This document shows, one piece after another, positions 1 through 6,915 of a DNA stretch of 64,000 nucleotides (positions are counted from its first letter, which is position 1; each line of letters begins with the position of its first letter). The DNA is taken from NCBI RefSeq assembly GCF_041200175.1, contig NZ_CP165727.1, positions 5,955,501 through 6,019,500 on the forward strand, given 5' to 3'. The notes under the pieces are model-generated. The model was given only the letters and a program-made list of their open reading frames with translations. It was not told where the DNA came from and ran no database searches. The position numbers and the translations under genes are program-made. The stretch is from Streptomyces sp. R33. GTDB lineage: Bacteria > Actinomycetota > Actinomycetes > Streptomycetales > Streptomycetaceae.

Positions 1-1
1 C

Positions 2-517
2 GGCGAGGCCCTCTTCAACGAGGTCTGGTTCGACGAGGTCCTGCTGCCCGCGGACGCCCTCGTCGGAGCCCCCGGCGACGGCTGGAAGGTCGCCCGCAAC
101 ACGCTCGGCAACGAGCGGGTCCACATGGCCGACCAGATGACCTTCGAAACCGGGCTCGAGGCGCTGATCGCCCGCTCGGCGGAACTCGACGGCGCGTACC
201 GGGCGCGGATCGGGGCGCTCACCGCCGAGGCGCACGCCCTGGCCTGCATCGGGCTGCGCACCACGCTCCAGCAGGTGTCGGGGCTGGAGCCGGGCGCGGG
301 TGCGTCCGTACGCAAGCTCGTCCAGACCCCGCACCAGCAGCGGACCGCCGAGCTCGCGCTCGAACTGCTGGGCCCGGCGGGCGCGGTACGGGAAGGGGCG
401 GGGGAGCGGGCGGTGCACGGGATGCTCATGTCCCGCTGCCTGACCATCGCCGGGGGCACCACGCAGGTCCAGCTCAACGTCGTCGCCGAGCGCATCCTCG
501 GCCTTCCCAGGGACTGA
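2..517 (+). CDS. Acyl-CoA dehydrogenase, C-terminal part (5' end outside window)
   Basis: The frame is open from base 2, so the gene starts before the window; about 171 codons are visible. The visible part is the C-terminal helical domain of the acyl-CoA dehydrogenase family, which uses FAD to make 2-enoyl-CoA. Support comes from a TLGNERVHM-like segment at the start of this domain and the terminal IAGGTTQVQLN motif, the family's cofactor-facing AGGT loop followed by an ERILGLP tail. The stop is 9-12 bases before the thiolase start, so the two are probably co-transcribed. With the thiolase and the MaoC/SDR genes downstream it fits a beta-oxidation-like pathway. The substrate cannot be read from this fragment. 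Confidence 0.9.
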   Translation, partial: GEALFNEVWFDEVLLPADALVGAPGDGWKVARNTLGNERVHMADQMTFETGLEALIARSAELDGAYRARIGALTAEAHALACIGLRTTLQQVSGLEPGAGASVRKLVQTPHQQRTAELALELLGPAGAVREGAGERAVHGMLMSRCLTIAGGTTQVQLNVVAERILGLPRD

Positions 518-526
518 AGGGCAGCA

Positions 527-1723
527 GTGATGAAGTCGTACATCGTGGGCGTCGGCATGACGAAGTTCGAGAAGCCGGAGTCGAGGGACTGGCAGTACTG
601 GGACATGGCGAAGGAGGCCGGGACCGCGGCGCTGGCGGACGCCGGGATCCCGTACGAGGAGGTCGAGCAGGTGCCGGTGGGGTACTGCTTCCAGGCCTCC
701 ACGGCCGGGCAGCGGGCCGCCTACGAGCTGGGGCTGAGCGGGGTCCCGGTCTACAACCTGAACAACAACTGCGCGACGGGCTCGACGGCGCTGATGATGG
801 CGCGGCAGTTCGTGGAGGGCGGGATCAGCGACTGCGTGCTGGCGCTCGGCTTCGAGAAGATGAAGCGCGGGGCGCTGGGCGGCGGCGCAGACGCGGGCTC
901 CGACTTCAAGACCTCGCCGGTGGCCCGGCACTACGGGATCATGGCCGCCGCGCACGGCTTCGAGATGTCGCCGCCGACCGCGCAGATCTTCGGGAACGCG
1001 GCGCGCGAGCACATGGAGCGGTACGGGACCACGGCCGCGCAGCTGGCGGCGGTGGGGGCGAAGAACCACCGGCACTCGGCGAACAACCCGAACGCGCAGT
1101 TCCAGGACGTGTACACGGTCGAGGAGATCCTCGCCGCGAAGCCGATCCACGAGCCGCTGACGAAACTGCAGTGCTCGCCGACCTCGGACGGGGCGGCGGC
1201 CGCGGTGGTCGTCTCGGAGCGGTTCGTCGTCCGGCACGGCCTGCACGACAAGGCGGTGGAGATCGTCGCGCAGGCGATGACGACGGACACGGAGGAGTCG
1301 TTCGCCTCCGGCTCGTGCATCGACGTGGTGGGCAAGCCGATGACGGCGGCGGCCGGGCGGGCGGTCTTCTCGTCCTCCGGGCTCGGCATCGAGGACGTGG
1401 ACGTGATCGAGCTGCACGACTGCTTCTCGATCAACGAGCTGCTGACGTACGAGGCGCTGGGCATGTGCGAGGAGGGCGCCGCGGGGAAGCTGGTGGAGTC
1501 GGGCGCGACGACGTACGGCGGGCGGTGGGTGGTGAACCCCTCGGGCGGGCTGATCTCGAAGGGCCACCCCCTGGGCGCCACCGGGCTCGCGCAGGCGGCG
1601 GAACTGGTCTGGCAGCTCCGTGCCGAAGCCGGCCCCCGGCAGGTCCCGGGAGCCCGCACCGGCCTGGCCCACAACATCGGCCTCGGCGGCGCGGCCGTCG
1701 TGACGCTCCTGCGGCGGGGCTGA
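527..1723 (+). CDS. SCP2-type thiolase / lipid-transfer protein
   Basis: A 398-residue thiolase-fold protein of the sterol-carrier/lipid-transfer (non-specific lipid-transfer thiolase) type. The acyl-accepting cysteine is C82 in NNNCATGS. The HDCFS segment follows in the C-terminal half, and the GHPLGATG loop carries a catalytic histidine. The family cleaves or condenses 3-oxoacyl-CoA, and several actinobacterial members act on sterol or branched side chains. GTG (527) and ATG (530) starts are adjacent; the GAAGG at 516-520 suits either. It follows the acyl-CoA dehydrogenase closely. No partner DUF35/OB-fold protein, often found beside such thiolases, is visible downstream. Confidence 0.88.
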   Translation: MMKSYIVGVGMTKFEKPESRDWQYWDMAKEAGTAALADAGIPYEEVEQVPVGYCFQASTAGQRAAYELGLSGVPVYNLNNNCATGSTALMMARQFVEGGISDCVLALGFEKMKRGALGGGADAGSDFKTSPVARHYGIMAAAHGFEMSPPTAQIFGNAAREHMERYGTTAAQLAAVGAKNHRHSANNPNAQFQDVYTVEEILAAKPIHEPLTKLQCSPTSDGAAAAVVVSERFVVRHGLHDKAVEIVAQAMTTDTEESFASGSCIDVVGKPMTAAAGRAVFSSSGLGIEDVDVIELHDCFSINELLTYEALGMCEEGAAGKLVESGATTYGGRWVVNPSGGLISKGHPLGATGLAQAAELVWQLRAEAGPRQVPGARTGLAHNIGLGGAAVVTLLRRG

Positions 1724-1752
1724 CCCGTTCCGCGGCTCCGGGGGCACGGGGA

Positions 1753-1758
1753 TAGGCT
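1753..1758 (+). promoter_or_regulatory. Candidate -10 box of a leaderless promoter
   Basis: TAGGCT lies 8 bases before the GTG start of the YcxB-like gene, with no ribosome binding site between them. This is the usual layout of leaderless Streptomyces messages. No convincing -35 is seen. Confidence 0.4.
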
Positions 1759-1766
1759 CCGCCCCC

Positions 1767-2282
1767 GTGAGCGACATGCGCGAGACCTCCTTCAGCGTCA
1801 CCGGCAAGGTGACCCGGGACGAGTACACCGAGGCGGCCAGGGCCGCCGGCCTGCTGCGCAGGGGGCGGGCGGTGGCCGCTCTCGGCACGGTCTTCCTGGG
1901 CGCGGCGAGCGTGTCGCCGTCCCCGGACGGCCTGACCGTGCACCCCGTCTCCCTCGGCATGGCGGTGGCGTACGGCCTCGTCGTGCTGCTCGTCCTGCCG
2001 CGGCTGGCGGTCGCCCTGGGCTTCCGCTCCGGCCGGGCCGCCGAGCAGAAGCGGGCCGTGGTGGACGGTACGGGCATCGAGGTGTTCCGCGGCGGGGAGT
2101 CGCAGCGGATCGGGTGGGACGAGGTGCGCTGGTACCACGAGACGCCCCGGCTGCACGTGTTCGTGGGCCGCTCGCGCCGCCGGACGTGTCTGGTGGTGCT
2201 GCCGAAGCGGCTGTTCACCGCCCCGGGCGAGAGCGACCTCCTCGCCGCCCTCGCGCACGCGCGGGCCGGCGACCGCTCGTAG
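1767..2282 (+). CDS. YcxB-like membrane protein
   Basis: A 171-residue protein with two hydrophobic segments around residues 34-50 and 62-90, followed by a soluble C-terminal domain. That domain has the pattern of the YcxB-like family, which maps onto a PH-like fold: a strand ending in GTGIEVFRG, then WDEVRWYHETPRLHVF and a VLPKRLF strand. No enzymatic motif is seen and the function is unknown. The GTG start lies 8 bases after TAGGCT (1753-1758), so the mRNA is probably leaderless and separate from the thiolase operon. The next gene is convergent. Confidence 0.7.
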   Translation: MSDMRETSFSVTGKVTRDEYTEAARAAGLLRRGRAVAALGTVFLGAASVSPSPDGLTVHPVSLGMAVAYGLVVLLVLPRLAVALGFRSGRAAEQKRAVVDGTGIEVFRGGESQRIGWDEVRWYHETPRLHVFVGRSRRRTCLVVLPKRLFTAPGESDLLAALAHARAGDRS

Positions 2283-2315
2283 CGGCCAGCGGCCAGCGGC
2301 CAGCGCCCAGCGGCC
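2281..2315. repeat. Five-copy heptamer tandem repeat (AGCGGCC)
   Basis: Five head-to-tail copies of AGCGGCC, the fourth with one change, fill the gap between two convergent genes. The first copy overlaps the TAG stop of the YcxB-like gene. This looks like slippage DNA; no function is evident. Confidence 0.8.
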
Positions 2316-2340
2316 GGGAACGGCCGTCCTGCCCGCCGCC

Positions 2341-2766
2341 CTACGGTTCCAGCGTCGGGTCCGTGACCGCCTCGCCCGTCACGGCGCGGCGGACGGCGTC
2401 GGCCAGCGCCCCGGCAGGGTCGTCCCGCAGCACCACCCCCGTCGCTCCCGCGGCGAGCGCCCCTTCGACCAGGCCCGGCCGGGCCGACCCGGCCAGCAGC
2501 AGCACCCGGCACTCCGGGGCCTCGCGGCACACCGCCGCCACCTCCGCGAGCACCTCCGGCCGGTCCGCGTCCACCAGCGCCACGGCCGGACAGGCCGTCA
2601 GCGCCGCCGCGCCCACGTCCGCACCGGGCGCGACCCGGGCGACCACGTCGAGGTCCGGCTCCAGCTCGAGCAGGACCGCCAGCGCGCCGGCCGACGTGCC
2701 CGGACCCTCCGCCAGCAGGACCCGCAACGACCTCGCCGTACGGAAATTCCGGGGCATCTCGTCCAC
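2341..2766 (-). CDS. Stand-alone degenerate receiver-domain protein
   Basis: A 141-residue protein with the alternating beta/alpha pattern of a response-regulator receiver domain of the NarL type and no output domain. The phospho-acceptor position is kept in ALVDADRP. The acidic pocket normally reading DD after the first strand is AEGPG here, and the conserved lysine after strand 5 is arginine (VVLRDD). It is therefore likely a pseudo-receiver that is not phosphorylated normally. The ending VTGEAV matches the end of NarL receivers just before the HTH linker, so the protein may be a regulator that lost its DNA-binding half. No kinase gene is adjacent. Confidence 0.65.
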   Translation of the reverse strand: MDEMPRNFRTARSLRVLLAEGPGTSAGALAVLLELEPDLDVVARVAPGADVGAAALTACPAVALVDADRPEVLAEVAAVCREAPECRVLLLAGSARPGLVEGALAAGATGVVLRDDPAGALADAVRRAVTGEAVTDPTLEP

Positions 2767-2846
2767 CCCGCCACCCTAGGGCCCCGACCTCCGGGTGCCC
2801 GGCAACACGCCCCGCCGAACGTCATCCTGACGTGGAGTCAGGAGTC

Positions 2847-2875
2847 TTCCCAACTGCTGGGGCGTGCGTTATACA
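2847..2875 (+). promoter_or_regulatory. Candidate promoter of the MaoC-ADH-SDR operon
   Basis: TTCCCA (2847-2852) and TATACA (2870-2875) are separated by 17 bases, a plausible vegetative promoter. The predicted transcription start near 2882 lies just before the palindrome at 2894-2909, so a repressor bound there would block elongation or clearance. Confidence 0.4.
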
Positions 2876-2893
2876 TTCCTTCACCGGTCCGAC

Positions 2894-2909
2894 CTAGAAC
2901 GCGTTCTAG
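2894..2909. promoter_or_regulatory. Perfect 16-bp palindrome, KstR-like operator
   Basis: CTAGAACGCGTTCTAG is its own reverse complement. Its 14-base core TAGAACGCGTTCTA fits the consensus TnnAACnnGTTnnA described for KstR, the TetR-family repressor of sterol catabolism in mycobacteria and rhodococci. It lies about 110 bases before a MaoC-type hydratase. No TetR gene is adjacent, so the regulator would be encoded elsewhere. Confidence 0.6.
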
Positions 2910-2930
2910 AAGACGGCCGGTCCCGCAAAC

Positions 2931-2972
2931 GACCTCGGTGCGGCCGACGGTGCGGACGACCGCACCGAGGTC
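2931..2972 (+). promoter_or_regulatory. 13-bp stem in the 5' leader of the MaoC operon
   Basis: GACCTCGGTGCGG (2931-2943) is perfectly complementary to CCGCACCGAGGTC (2960-2972), giving a 13-bp stem with a 16-base loop. It would sit in the untranslated leader between the operator and the ATG at 3020. It lacks a U-tract, so it could be a leader structure, an attenuator or a second dyad operator. Confidence 0.45.
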
Positions 2973-3019
2973 TTCCAAGCAGAAGCAAACGGGAACCGAA
3001 ACAAGGAGCAGCATCCTCA

Positions 3020-3874
3020 ATGCCGATCGATGCCGCCAGGGCCCTCGCCGCAGATCCCCGCCAGGGGAACCTCACCTGGGACCACAAGGACATCCAGCTC
3101 TACCACCTCGGCCTCGGCGCAGGCATCCCTGCCACCGACCCGGACGAGCTGCGCTACACGCTGGAGTCCAGACTCCACGTACTCCCCAGCTTCGCGACCG
3201 TCGCCGGCGCCGGCATGGCGATGATGGGCGGCCTCGCCGCCCCCGGGATCGAGGTCAACCTCGCCAACGTCCTGCACGGCGGCCAGTCCATCGAGCTGCA
3301 CCGGCCCATCCCCGTCAAGGGCAGCGCCACCTCCTCCGCCAAGGTCGCCGCCCTCTACGACAAGGGCAAGGCCGCCGTGATCGTGCTGCGCACCGAAGTC
3401 GCGGACGCCGACGGGCCGCTGTGGACGAGCGACGCGCAGATCTTCGTACGGGGAGAGGGCGGGTTCGGCGGCGACCGCGGGCCCTCCGTCAAGTCCGACA
3501 TGCCCGAGCGGGTGCCCGACCGGGTCGAGGAGCGGCACATCCGCGAGGAGCAGGCGCTCCTGTACCGGCTCTCCGGCGACTGGAACCCCCTGCACGCCGA
3601 CCCGGAGTTCGCCAAGCTGGCCGGCTTCGACCGGCCCATCCTGCACGGCCTGTGCTCGTACGGGATGACCCTCAAGGCCGTCGTCGACACGGCGCTGGGC
3701 GGGGACGTCTCGCGGGTCCGCGCCTACCGCACGCGCTTCGCCGGGATCGTCTTCCCGGGCGAGACCCTGCGGATCCGGATGTGGGAGGAGCCGGGCCGGG
3801 TCCGGGTCTCGGTGACCGCCGTCGAACGGGACGACGCGCCGGTCCTCGCCGACACCGTCGTCGAACACGCGTAA
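3020..3874 (+). CDS. MaoC-family 2-enoyl-CoA hydratase (two hotdog domains)
   Basis: A 284-residue protein with an N-terminal MaoC-like half (about 1-135) and a catalytic C-terminal hotdog domain (about 155-284). The hydratase-2 motif is SGDWNPLHADPEFA, with the Asp and His expected to activate water, followed by FDRPILHGLCSYG. The family hydrates trans-2-enoyl-CoA; the closest named type is the peroxisomal multifunctional enzyme 2 / Hsd4B hydratase of sterol side-chain oxidation. The frame is open from 2864, but the ATG at 3020 has AAGGAG about 10 bases upstream and lies after the operator, so it is taken as the start. Steroid specificity is inference. Confidence 0.88.
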   Translation: MPIDAARALAADPRQGNLTWDHKDIQLYHLGLGAGIPATDPDELRYTLESRLHVLPSFATVAGAGMAMMGGLAAPGIEVNLANVLHGGQSIELHRPIPVKGSATSSAKVAALYDKGKAAVIVLRTEVADADGPLWTSDAQIFVRGEGGFGGDRGPSVKSDMPERVPDRVEERHIREEQALLYRLSGDWNPLHADPEFAKLAGFDRPILHGLCSYGMTLKAVVDTALGGDVSRVRAYRTRFAGIVFPGETLRIRMWEEPGRVRVSVTAVERDDAPVLADTVVEHA

Positions 3875-3895
3875 CGCCCGACGCCCGACGCCCGA
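3875..3895. repeat. Three-copy heptamer tandem repeat (CGCCCGA)
   Basis: Three exact copies of CGCCCGA directly follow the MaoC stop codon, in the 39-base gap before the alcohol dehydrogenase. They resemble other short 7-mer repeats in gaps of this window. Confidence 0.75.
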
Positions 3896-3913
3896 CCACG
3901 AAGGAGCCGCACC

Positions 3914-4993
3914 GTGCGCGCAGCACTGCAGAGCGAGATAGGCCAGGACAAGCTCGAGGTCGTCGACGACATGGAGACCGCGGGCTTCGGCCCCGGCAAG
4001 GTCAAGGTCCGCATCAAGGCCACCGGCCTGTGCCACTCGGACCTCTCCGCGATGAGCGGCGTGCTGCCGCAGCCCGCCCCCTTCATACCCGGCCACGAGG
4101 GCTCGGGCGAGATCGTCGACGTCGGCGACGGGGTCACCACCCACGCCATCGGCGACCGGGTCCTCGTCTGCTGGCTGCCGCCGTGCGGGCACTGCCCCGC
4201 CTGCAAGCGCGGCCAGGGGCACCTGTGCCTGGAGTCCTTCGCGAACGTGGCCACGCCCAACTTCCGCCGCACGGGCGGCGGGGACATCTTCGGCTTCGCC
4301 GGCACCGGCACCTTCGCCGAGGAGATGGTGGTGCCCGCCGCGTGCGCCGTACCGATCCCCGACGACCTGCCGTACGACATCGCCGCGCTGATCGGCTGCG
4401 GCGTGACCACCGGCCTCGGCGCGGCCATCAACACGGCCAAGGTGGAGGCCGGGTCCTCGGTCGCCGTCATCGGCTGCGGCGGCGTCGGCATCTCCGTCAT
4501 CCAGGGCGCCAAGGTGCAGGGCGCGGCGCAGATCATCGCCGTGGACCCGGTGGCCTCGCGGCGCGAGGCGGCGCTGCGCTTCGGTGCGACCGAGGGGGTC
4601 GCGCCGGAGGCCTTCGCCGACGCCAAGAACCGGATCACGGGCGGCGAGGGCTTCGACTACGTCTTCGAGGTCGTCGGCAAGTCCGCGACCACGCAGACCG
4701 CGTACGAGATGACCCGGCGCGGCGGCTCCGTCGTCGTGGTCGGCGCGGGCGCGCTCGACGACAACTACTCGATCAACATGTTCTCGCTGTTCTTCGACGA
4801 GAAGAAGATCCTGCCGTCGATGTACGGGGGCGGGGACGTGCTCCGCTCGTACGAGCGCACCATCGCGCTGTGGCGGGCCGGCCGGGTGGACCTGGCGGGC
4901 CTGATCACCCACCGGGTGCACCTCGCCGAGATCAACGACGCCCTCGACCAGATGCGTACGGGTGTCGCCCTGCGCACCTGCATCGAACTCTGA
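3914..4993 (+). CDS. Zinc-dependent medium-chain alcohol dehydrogenase
   Basis: A 359-residue member of the zinc alcohol dehydrogenase (MDR) family. Catalytic zinc ligands are C40, H61 with E62 in GHEGSGE, and C162. Structural zinc cysteines are C91, C94, C97 and C105. The Rossmann nucleotide loop is GCGGVG at 187-192. It resembles the class III/NDMA-dependent-like group and should interconvert an alcohol and aldehyde or ketone with NAD(P). It starts with GTG after GAAGGAG and sits between the MaoC and SDR genes with gaps of 39 and 14 bases, so it belongs to one operon. Substrate unknown. Confidence 0.87.
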   Translation: MRAALQSEIGQDKLEVVDDMETAGFGPGKVKVRIKATGLCHSDLSAMSGVLPQPAPFIPGHEGSGEIVDVGDGVTTHAIGDRVLVCWLPPCGHCPACKRGQGHLCLESFANVATPNFRRTGGGDIFGFAGTGTFAEEMVVPAACAVPIPDDLPYDIAALIGCGVTTGLGAAINTAKVEAGSSVAVIGCGGVGISVIQGAKVQGAAQIIAVDPVASRREAALRFGATEGVAPEAFADAKNRITGGEGFDYVFEVVGKSATTQTAYEMTRRGGSVVVVGAGALDDNYSINMFSLFFDEKKILPSMYGGGDVLRSYERTIALWRAGRVDLAGLITHRVHLAEINDALDQMRTGVALRTCIEL

Positions 4994-5007
4994 GAGGAAT
5001 CCGGTAG

Positions 5008-5949
5008 ATGTCACTCCCACTTGAGGGACTGTCCGCGATCGTCACCGGCGCCGGCCGCGGGCTCGGCCGGGCCGAGGCGATCGAGCTCGCGCGGCTCGGG
5101 GCGGCCGTGGTCGTCAACGACTTCGGCCAGAGCGGGCGGGACGGCTCAGGAGAGGCCTCGGCCGCCCCGGCGGAGGAGGTGGCCGCCGAGATCCGCGCCG
5201 CGGGCGGGCAGGCGGTGGCGCACCTCGGCGACGTGGCCGACTTCGAGCAGGCGCGCGAGCTGGTCGAGCTGGCGGTCAGCAGCTTCGGGAAGCTCGACGT
5301 CCTGGTCAACAACGCGGGCATCCTGCGCGACCGGATGGTCTTCTCCATGTCGGAGGAGGAGTGGGACTCGGTCATCCGCGTCCACCTCAAGGGCCACTTC
5401 AACACCACCCACTTCGCCTCCGTGCACTGGCGCGAACGCTCGAAGGCGGCGGGCGGACCGGTCTACGGCCGGATCGTCAACACCTCCTCCGAGGCCTTCC
5501 TCGGCGGCTCGGCCGGCCAGCCGAACTACGCGGCGGCCAAGGGCGGCATCGTGGGCCTGACGACCTCGACCGCCCTGGCCCTCGCCAAGTACGGGGTGAC
5601 GGCCAACGCCATCTGCCCGCGCGCCCGGACCCGGATGACGGAGGACGTGTTCGCGGGCTTCCAGGTCCCGGAGGAGGGCAAGCTCGACCCGCTGGCTCCC
5701 GAGCACGTCTCGCCGCTCGTCGGCTACCTGGCCTCGCCGGCCTCCGCCAAGGCCAACGGGCAGCTGTTCGTCGTGCACGGCGGGATCGTGGTCGTGATGG
5801 AACGCCCGAAGGTGGCCGCCAAGTTCGACACGGGCAAGGAGGCCTTCTCCTACGAGGAGCTGGACGAGCTGCTCACCGCGCACTACGACTCCCGCCCGGC
5901 GAACGAGACGTTCGCCGCGGTGGAGGTCCTCGGCCTCAAGCACGACTAG
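5008..5949 (+). CDS. SDR-family 3-hydroxyacyl-CoA / hydroxysteroid dehydrogenase-like oxidoreductase
   Basis: A 313-residue short-chain dehydrogenase with cofactor loop TGAGRGLG (13-20), NNAG at 101-104, a serine around 160-161, and Y174/K178 in YAAAK. It is about 60 residues longer than a classical SDR. The length and the opening LPLEGLSAIVTGAGRGLGRA match the multifunctional-enzyme-2 dehydrogenase type (Hsd4A-like), which oxidises 3-hydroxyacyl-CoA after a MaoC hydratase. That is the expected partner of the MaoC gene two positions upstream. The ATG has GAGAGGA before it, 14 bases after the alcohol dehydrogenase stop. Its TAG overlaps the stop of the convergent next gene by three bases. Confidence 0.85.
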   Translation: MSLPLEGLSAIVTGAGRGLGRAEAIELARLGAAVVVNDFGQSGRDGSGEASAAPAEEVAAEIRAAGGQAVAHLGDVADFEQARELVELAVSSFGKLDVLVNNAGILRDRMVFSMSEEEWDSVIRVHLKGHFNTTHFASVHWRERSKAAGGPVYGRIVNTSSEAFLGGSAGQPNYAAAKGGIVGLTTSTALALAKYGVTANAICPRARTRMTEDVFAGFQVPEEGKLDPLAPEHVSPLVGYLASPASAKANGQLFVVHGGIVVVMERPKVAAKFDTGKEAFSYEELDELLTAHYDSRPANETFAAVEVLGLKHD

Positions 5950-6533
5950 CCGACGGGGCGGAGGGGGCGCTTGTAGTACCGCCACGGGAACCAGCCGGCG
6001 CCGACCGGGATCCAGCCTTCCGATTCCATCCGCCGGTGGCGCGCGAGGGAGGGGAGCGTCACCCGGCAGTGTTCCCAGGGGTGGCCGGACGCCTCCACCT
6101 CGTGGAAGAAGGGGCCGTAGCCGACCATGTGCCAGCCGTCGCGGCCGGCCTCGTCCAGGGCGGCCATCTCGTTGAACGCGGTCAATCCGCCGAGGGTGCG
6201 GCGCTTCGGGGCGTCCGGTCCCTCGGCGGGCGGCGGCGCCGAGCCCGCAGCCTTGCCGGCGAAGCGCTGCTGGGCGGCCTGGCGGCTCACCCCCAGGACG
6301 CGGCCCACCGTGTCCCAGCTGTGGCCGGCGGCCCTGGCGCCCTGAACGGCCTCGCGCAGCAGCCGGCTCGCCTCCTCCGCTCCGACGCGCGAGGCGCCCA
6401 CCAGGCGCAGGTACCCGTGGGGGTCGTGTTCCAGCGAGTCGGCCAGCCCCTCGGGGGCGCCGAGAACGGCTGCGGCGATCCCTTCCCGGATCCGGTCCAT
6501 CTCCGCAGGGTGGAGCAGCGGTCCGTCGTTCAT
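5946..6533 (-). CDS. Helix-turn-helix protein of unknown function
   Basis: A 195-residue protein. Residues about 70-95 read HSWDTVGRVLGVSRQAAQQRFAGK, a helix-turn-helix pattern. The C-terminal 90 residues are rich in aromatic residues (WHMVGYGPFFHEVEASGHPW) and end WFPWRYYKRPLRPVG; I do not recognise that domain. The ATG overlaps the stop of the upstream membrane-protein gene as ATGA, so translation is coupled. It is a candidate regulator for the two palindromes upstream of the pair; this is inferred from position only. Confidence 0.65.
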   Translation of the reverse strand: MNDGPLLHPAEMDRIREGIAAAVLGAPEGLADSLEHDPHGYLRLVGASRVGAEEASRLLREAVQGARAAGHSWDTVGRVLGVSRQAAQQRFAGKAAGSAPPPAEGPDAPKRRTLGGLTAFNEMAALDEAGRDGWHMVGYGPFFHEVEASGHPWEHCRVTLPSLARHRRMESEGWIPVGAGWFPWRYYKRPLRPVG

Positions 6534-6811
6534 CGGCGCAGTCCTGCGAGGGGCTCGAGGGCGTCGAGGACTTCCTCGTCGCGGCGCATCCGCTCGGCGT
6601 CGGCGGCCGCTGCTCGGGCGGCCAGGCCGGCGGTGCAGGCGATGAGTGCGAGGCCCGCGACGACCAGGGCGACAGTGGCGGCGGTACCGAGGCCGTCGCC
6701 GAACACCACCGACAGGGCCGGCAGGCTCACGGCGAGCGGCAGTGCGGCGGCCATGGACGGGGTGGCGGGGAAGGCGATCCGGTGCCGGGCCTTCGAGTTC
6801 AAGATCGACAT
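6530..6811 (-). CDS. Small two-helix membrane protein
   Basis: A 93-residue protein with two hydrophobic segments (about 16-36 and 43-66) and a charged tail with AERMRRDEEVLDALE. No known motif. It is first in a two-gene operon, overlapping the HTH gene by four bases. The start is only two bases from the GTCAAGG palindrome at 6814-6830, and there is no clear ribosome site, so the message may be leaderless. A small membrane protein paired with a DNA-binding protein suggests a sensor or anti-regulator role, but that is a guess. Confidence 0.6.
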   Translation of the reverse strand: MSILNSKARHRIAFPATPSMAAALPLAVSLPALSVVFGDGLGTAATVALVVAGLALIACTAGLAARAAAADAERMRRDEEVLDALEPLAGLRR

Positions 6812-6813
6812 GC

Positions 6814-6859
6814 GTCAAGGAAACCTTGACACCGTCGAGTTGTCAAGAATTCCTTGACA
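6814..6859. promoter_or_regulatory. Paired GTCAAG...CTTGAC palindromes in a divergent promoter
   Basis: Two dyads occur: GTCAAGG-AAA-CCTTGAC (6814-6830) and TGTCAAG-AATTC-CTTGACA (6841-6859), with centres 28 bases apart. They fill the gap between the leftward HTH/membrane pair and the rightward ROK gene. Both contain TTGAC on each strand, so operator and -35 hexamers coincide: TTGACA at 6826-6831 for the right-hand gene and the complement of 6841-6846 for the left. This is the layout of a self-repressed divergent promoter. Confidence 0.6.
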
Positions 6860-6915
6860 GCCCTCCGGCCGGTCGTCGACGGCCGCAGCGCTCCCGGCTG
6901 CGCGAGAATGATCTG

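Noticed and set aside
2864..3019. The MaoC gene starting at 2864
   Set aside because: The added residues show no conservation pattern, would cover the operator and leader hairpin, and the ATG at 3020 has a proper ribosome site.
3017..5020. A 667-codon minus-strand frame opposite the MaoC-ADH-SDR operon
   Set aside because: The protein is low-complexity and lacks motifs, while the plus strand encodes three clear enzymes with ribosome sites.
6814..6859. The GTCAAG/CTTGAC dyads as KstR2 sites (AnCAAGnnCTTGnT)
   Set aside because: The spacing between CAAG and CTTG is five or more bases here, not two.
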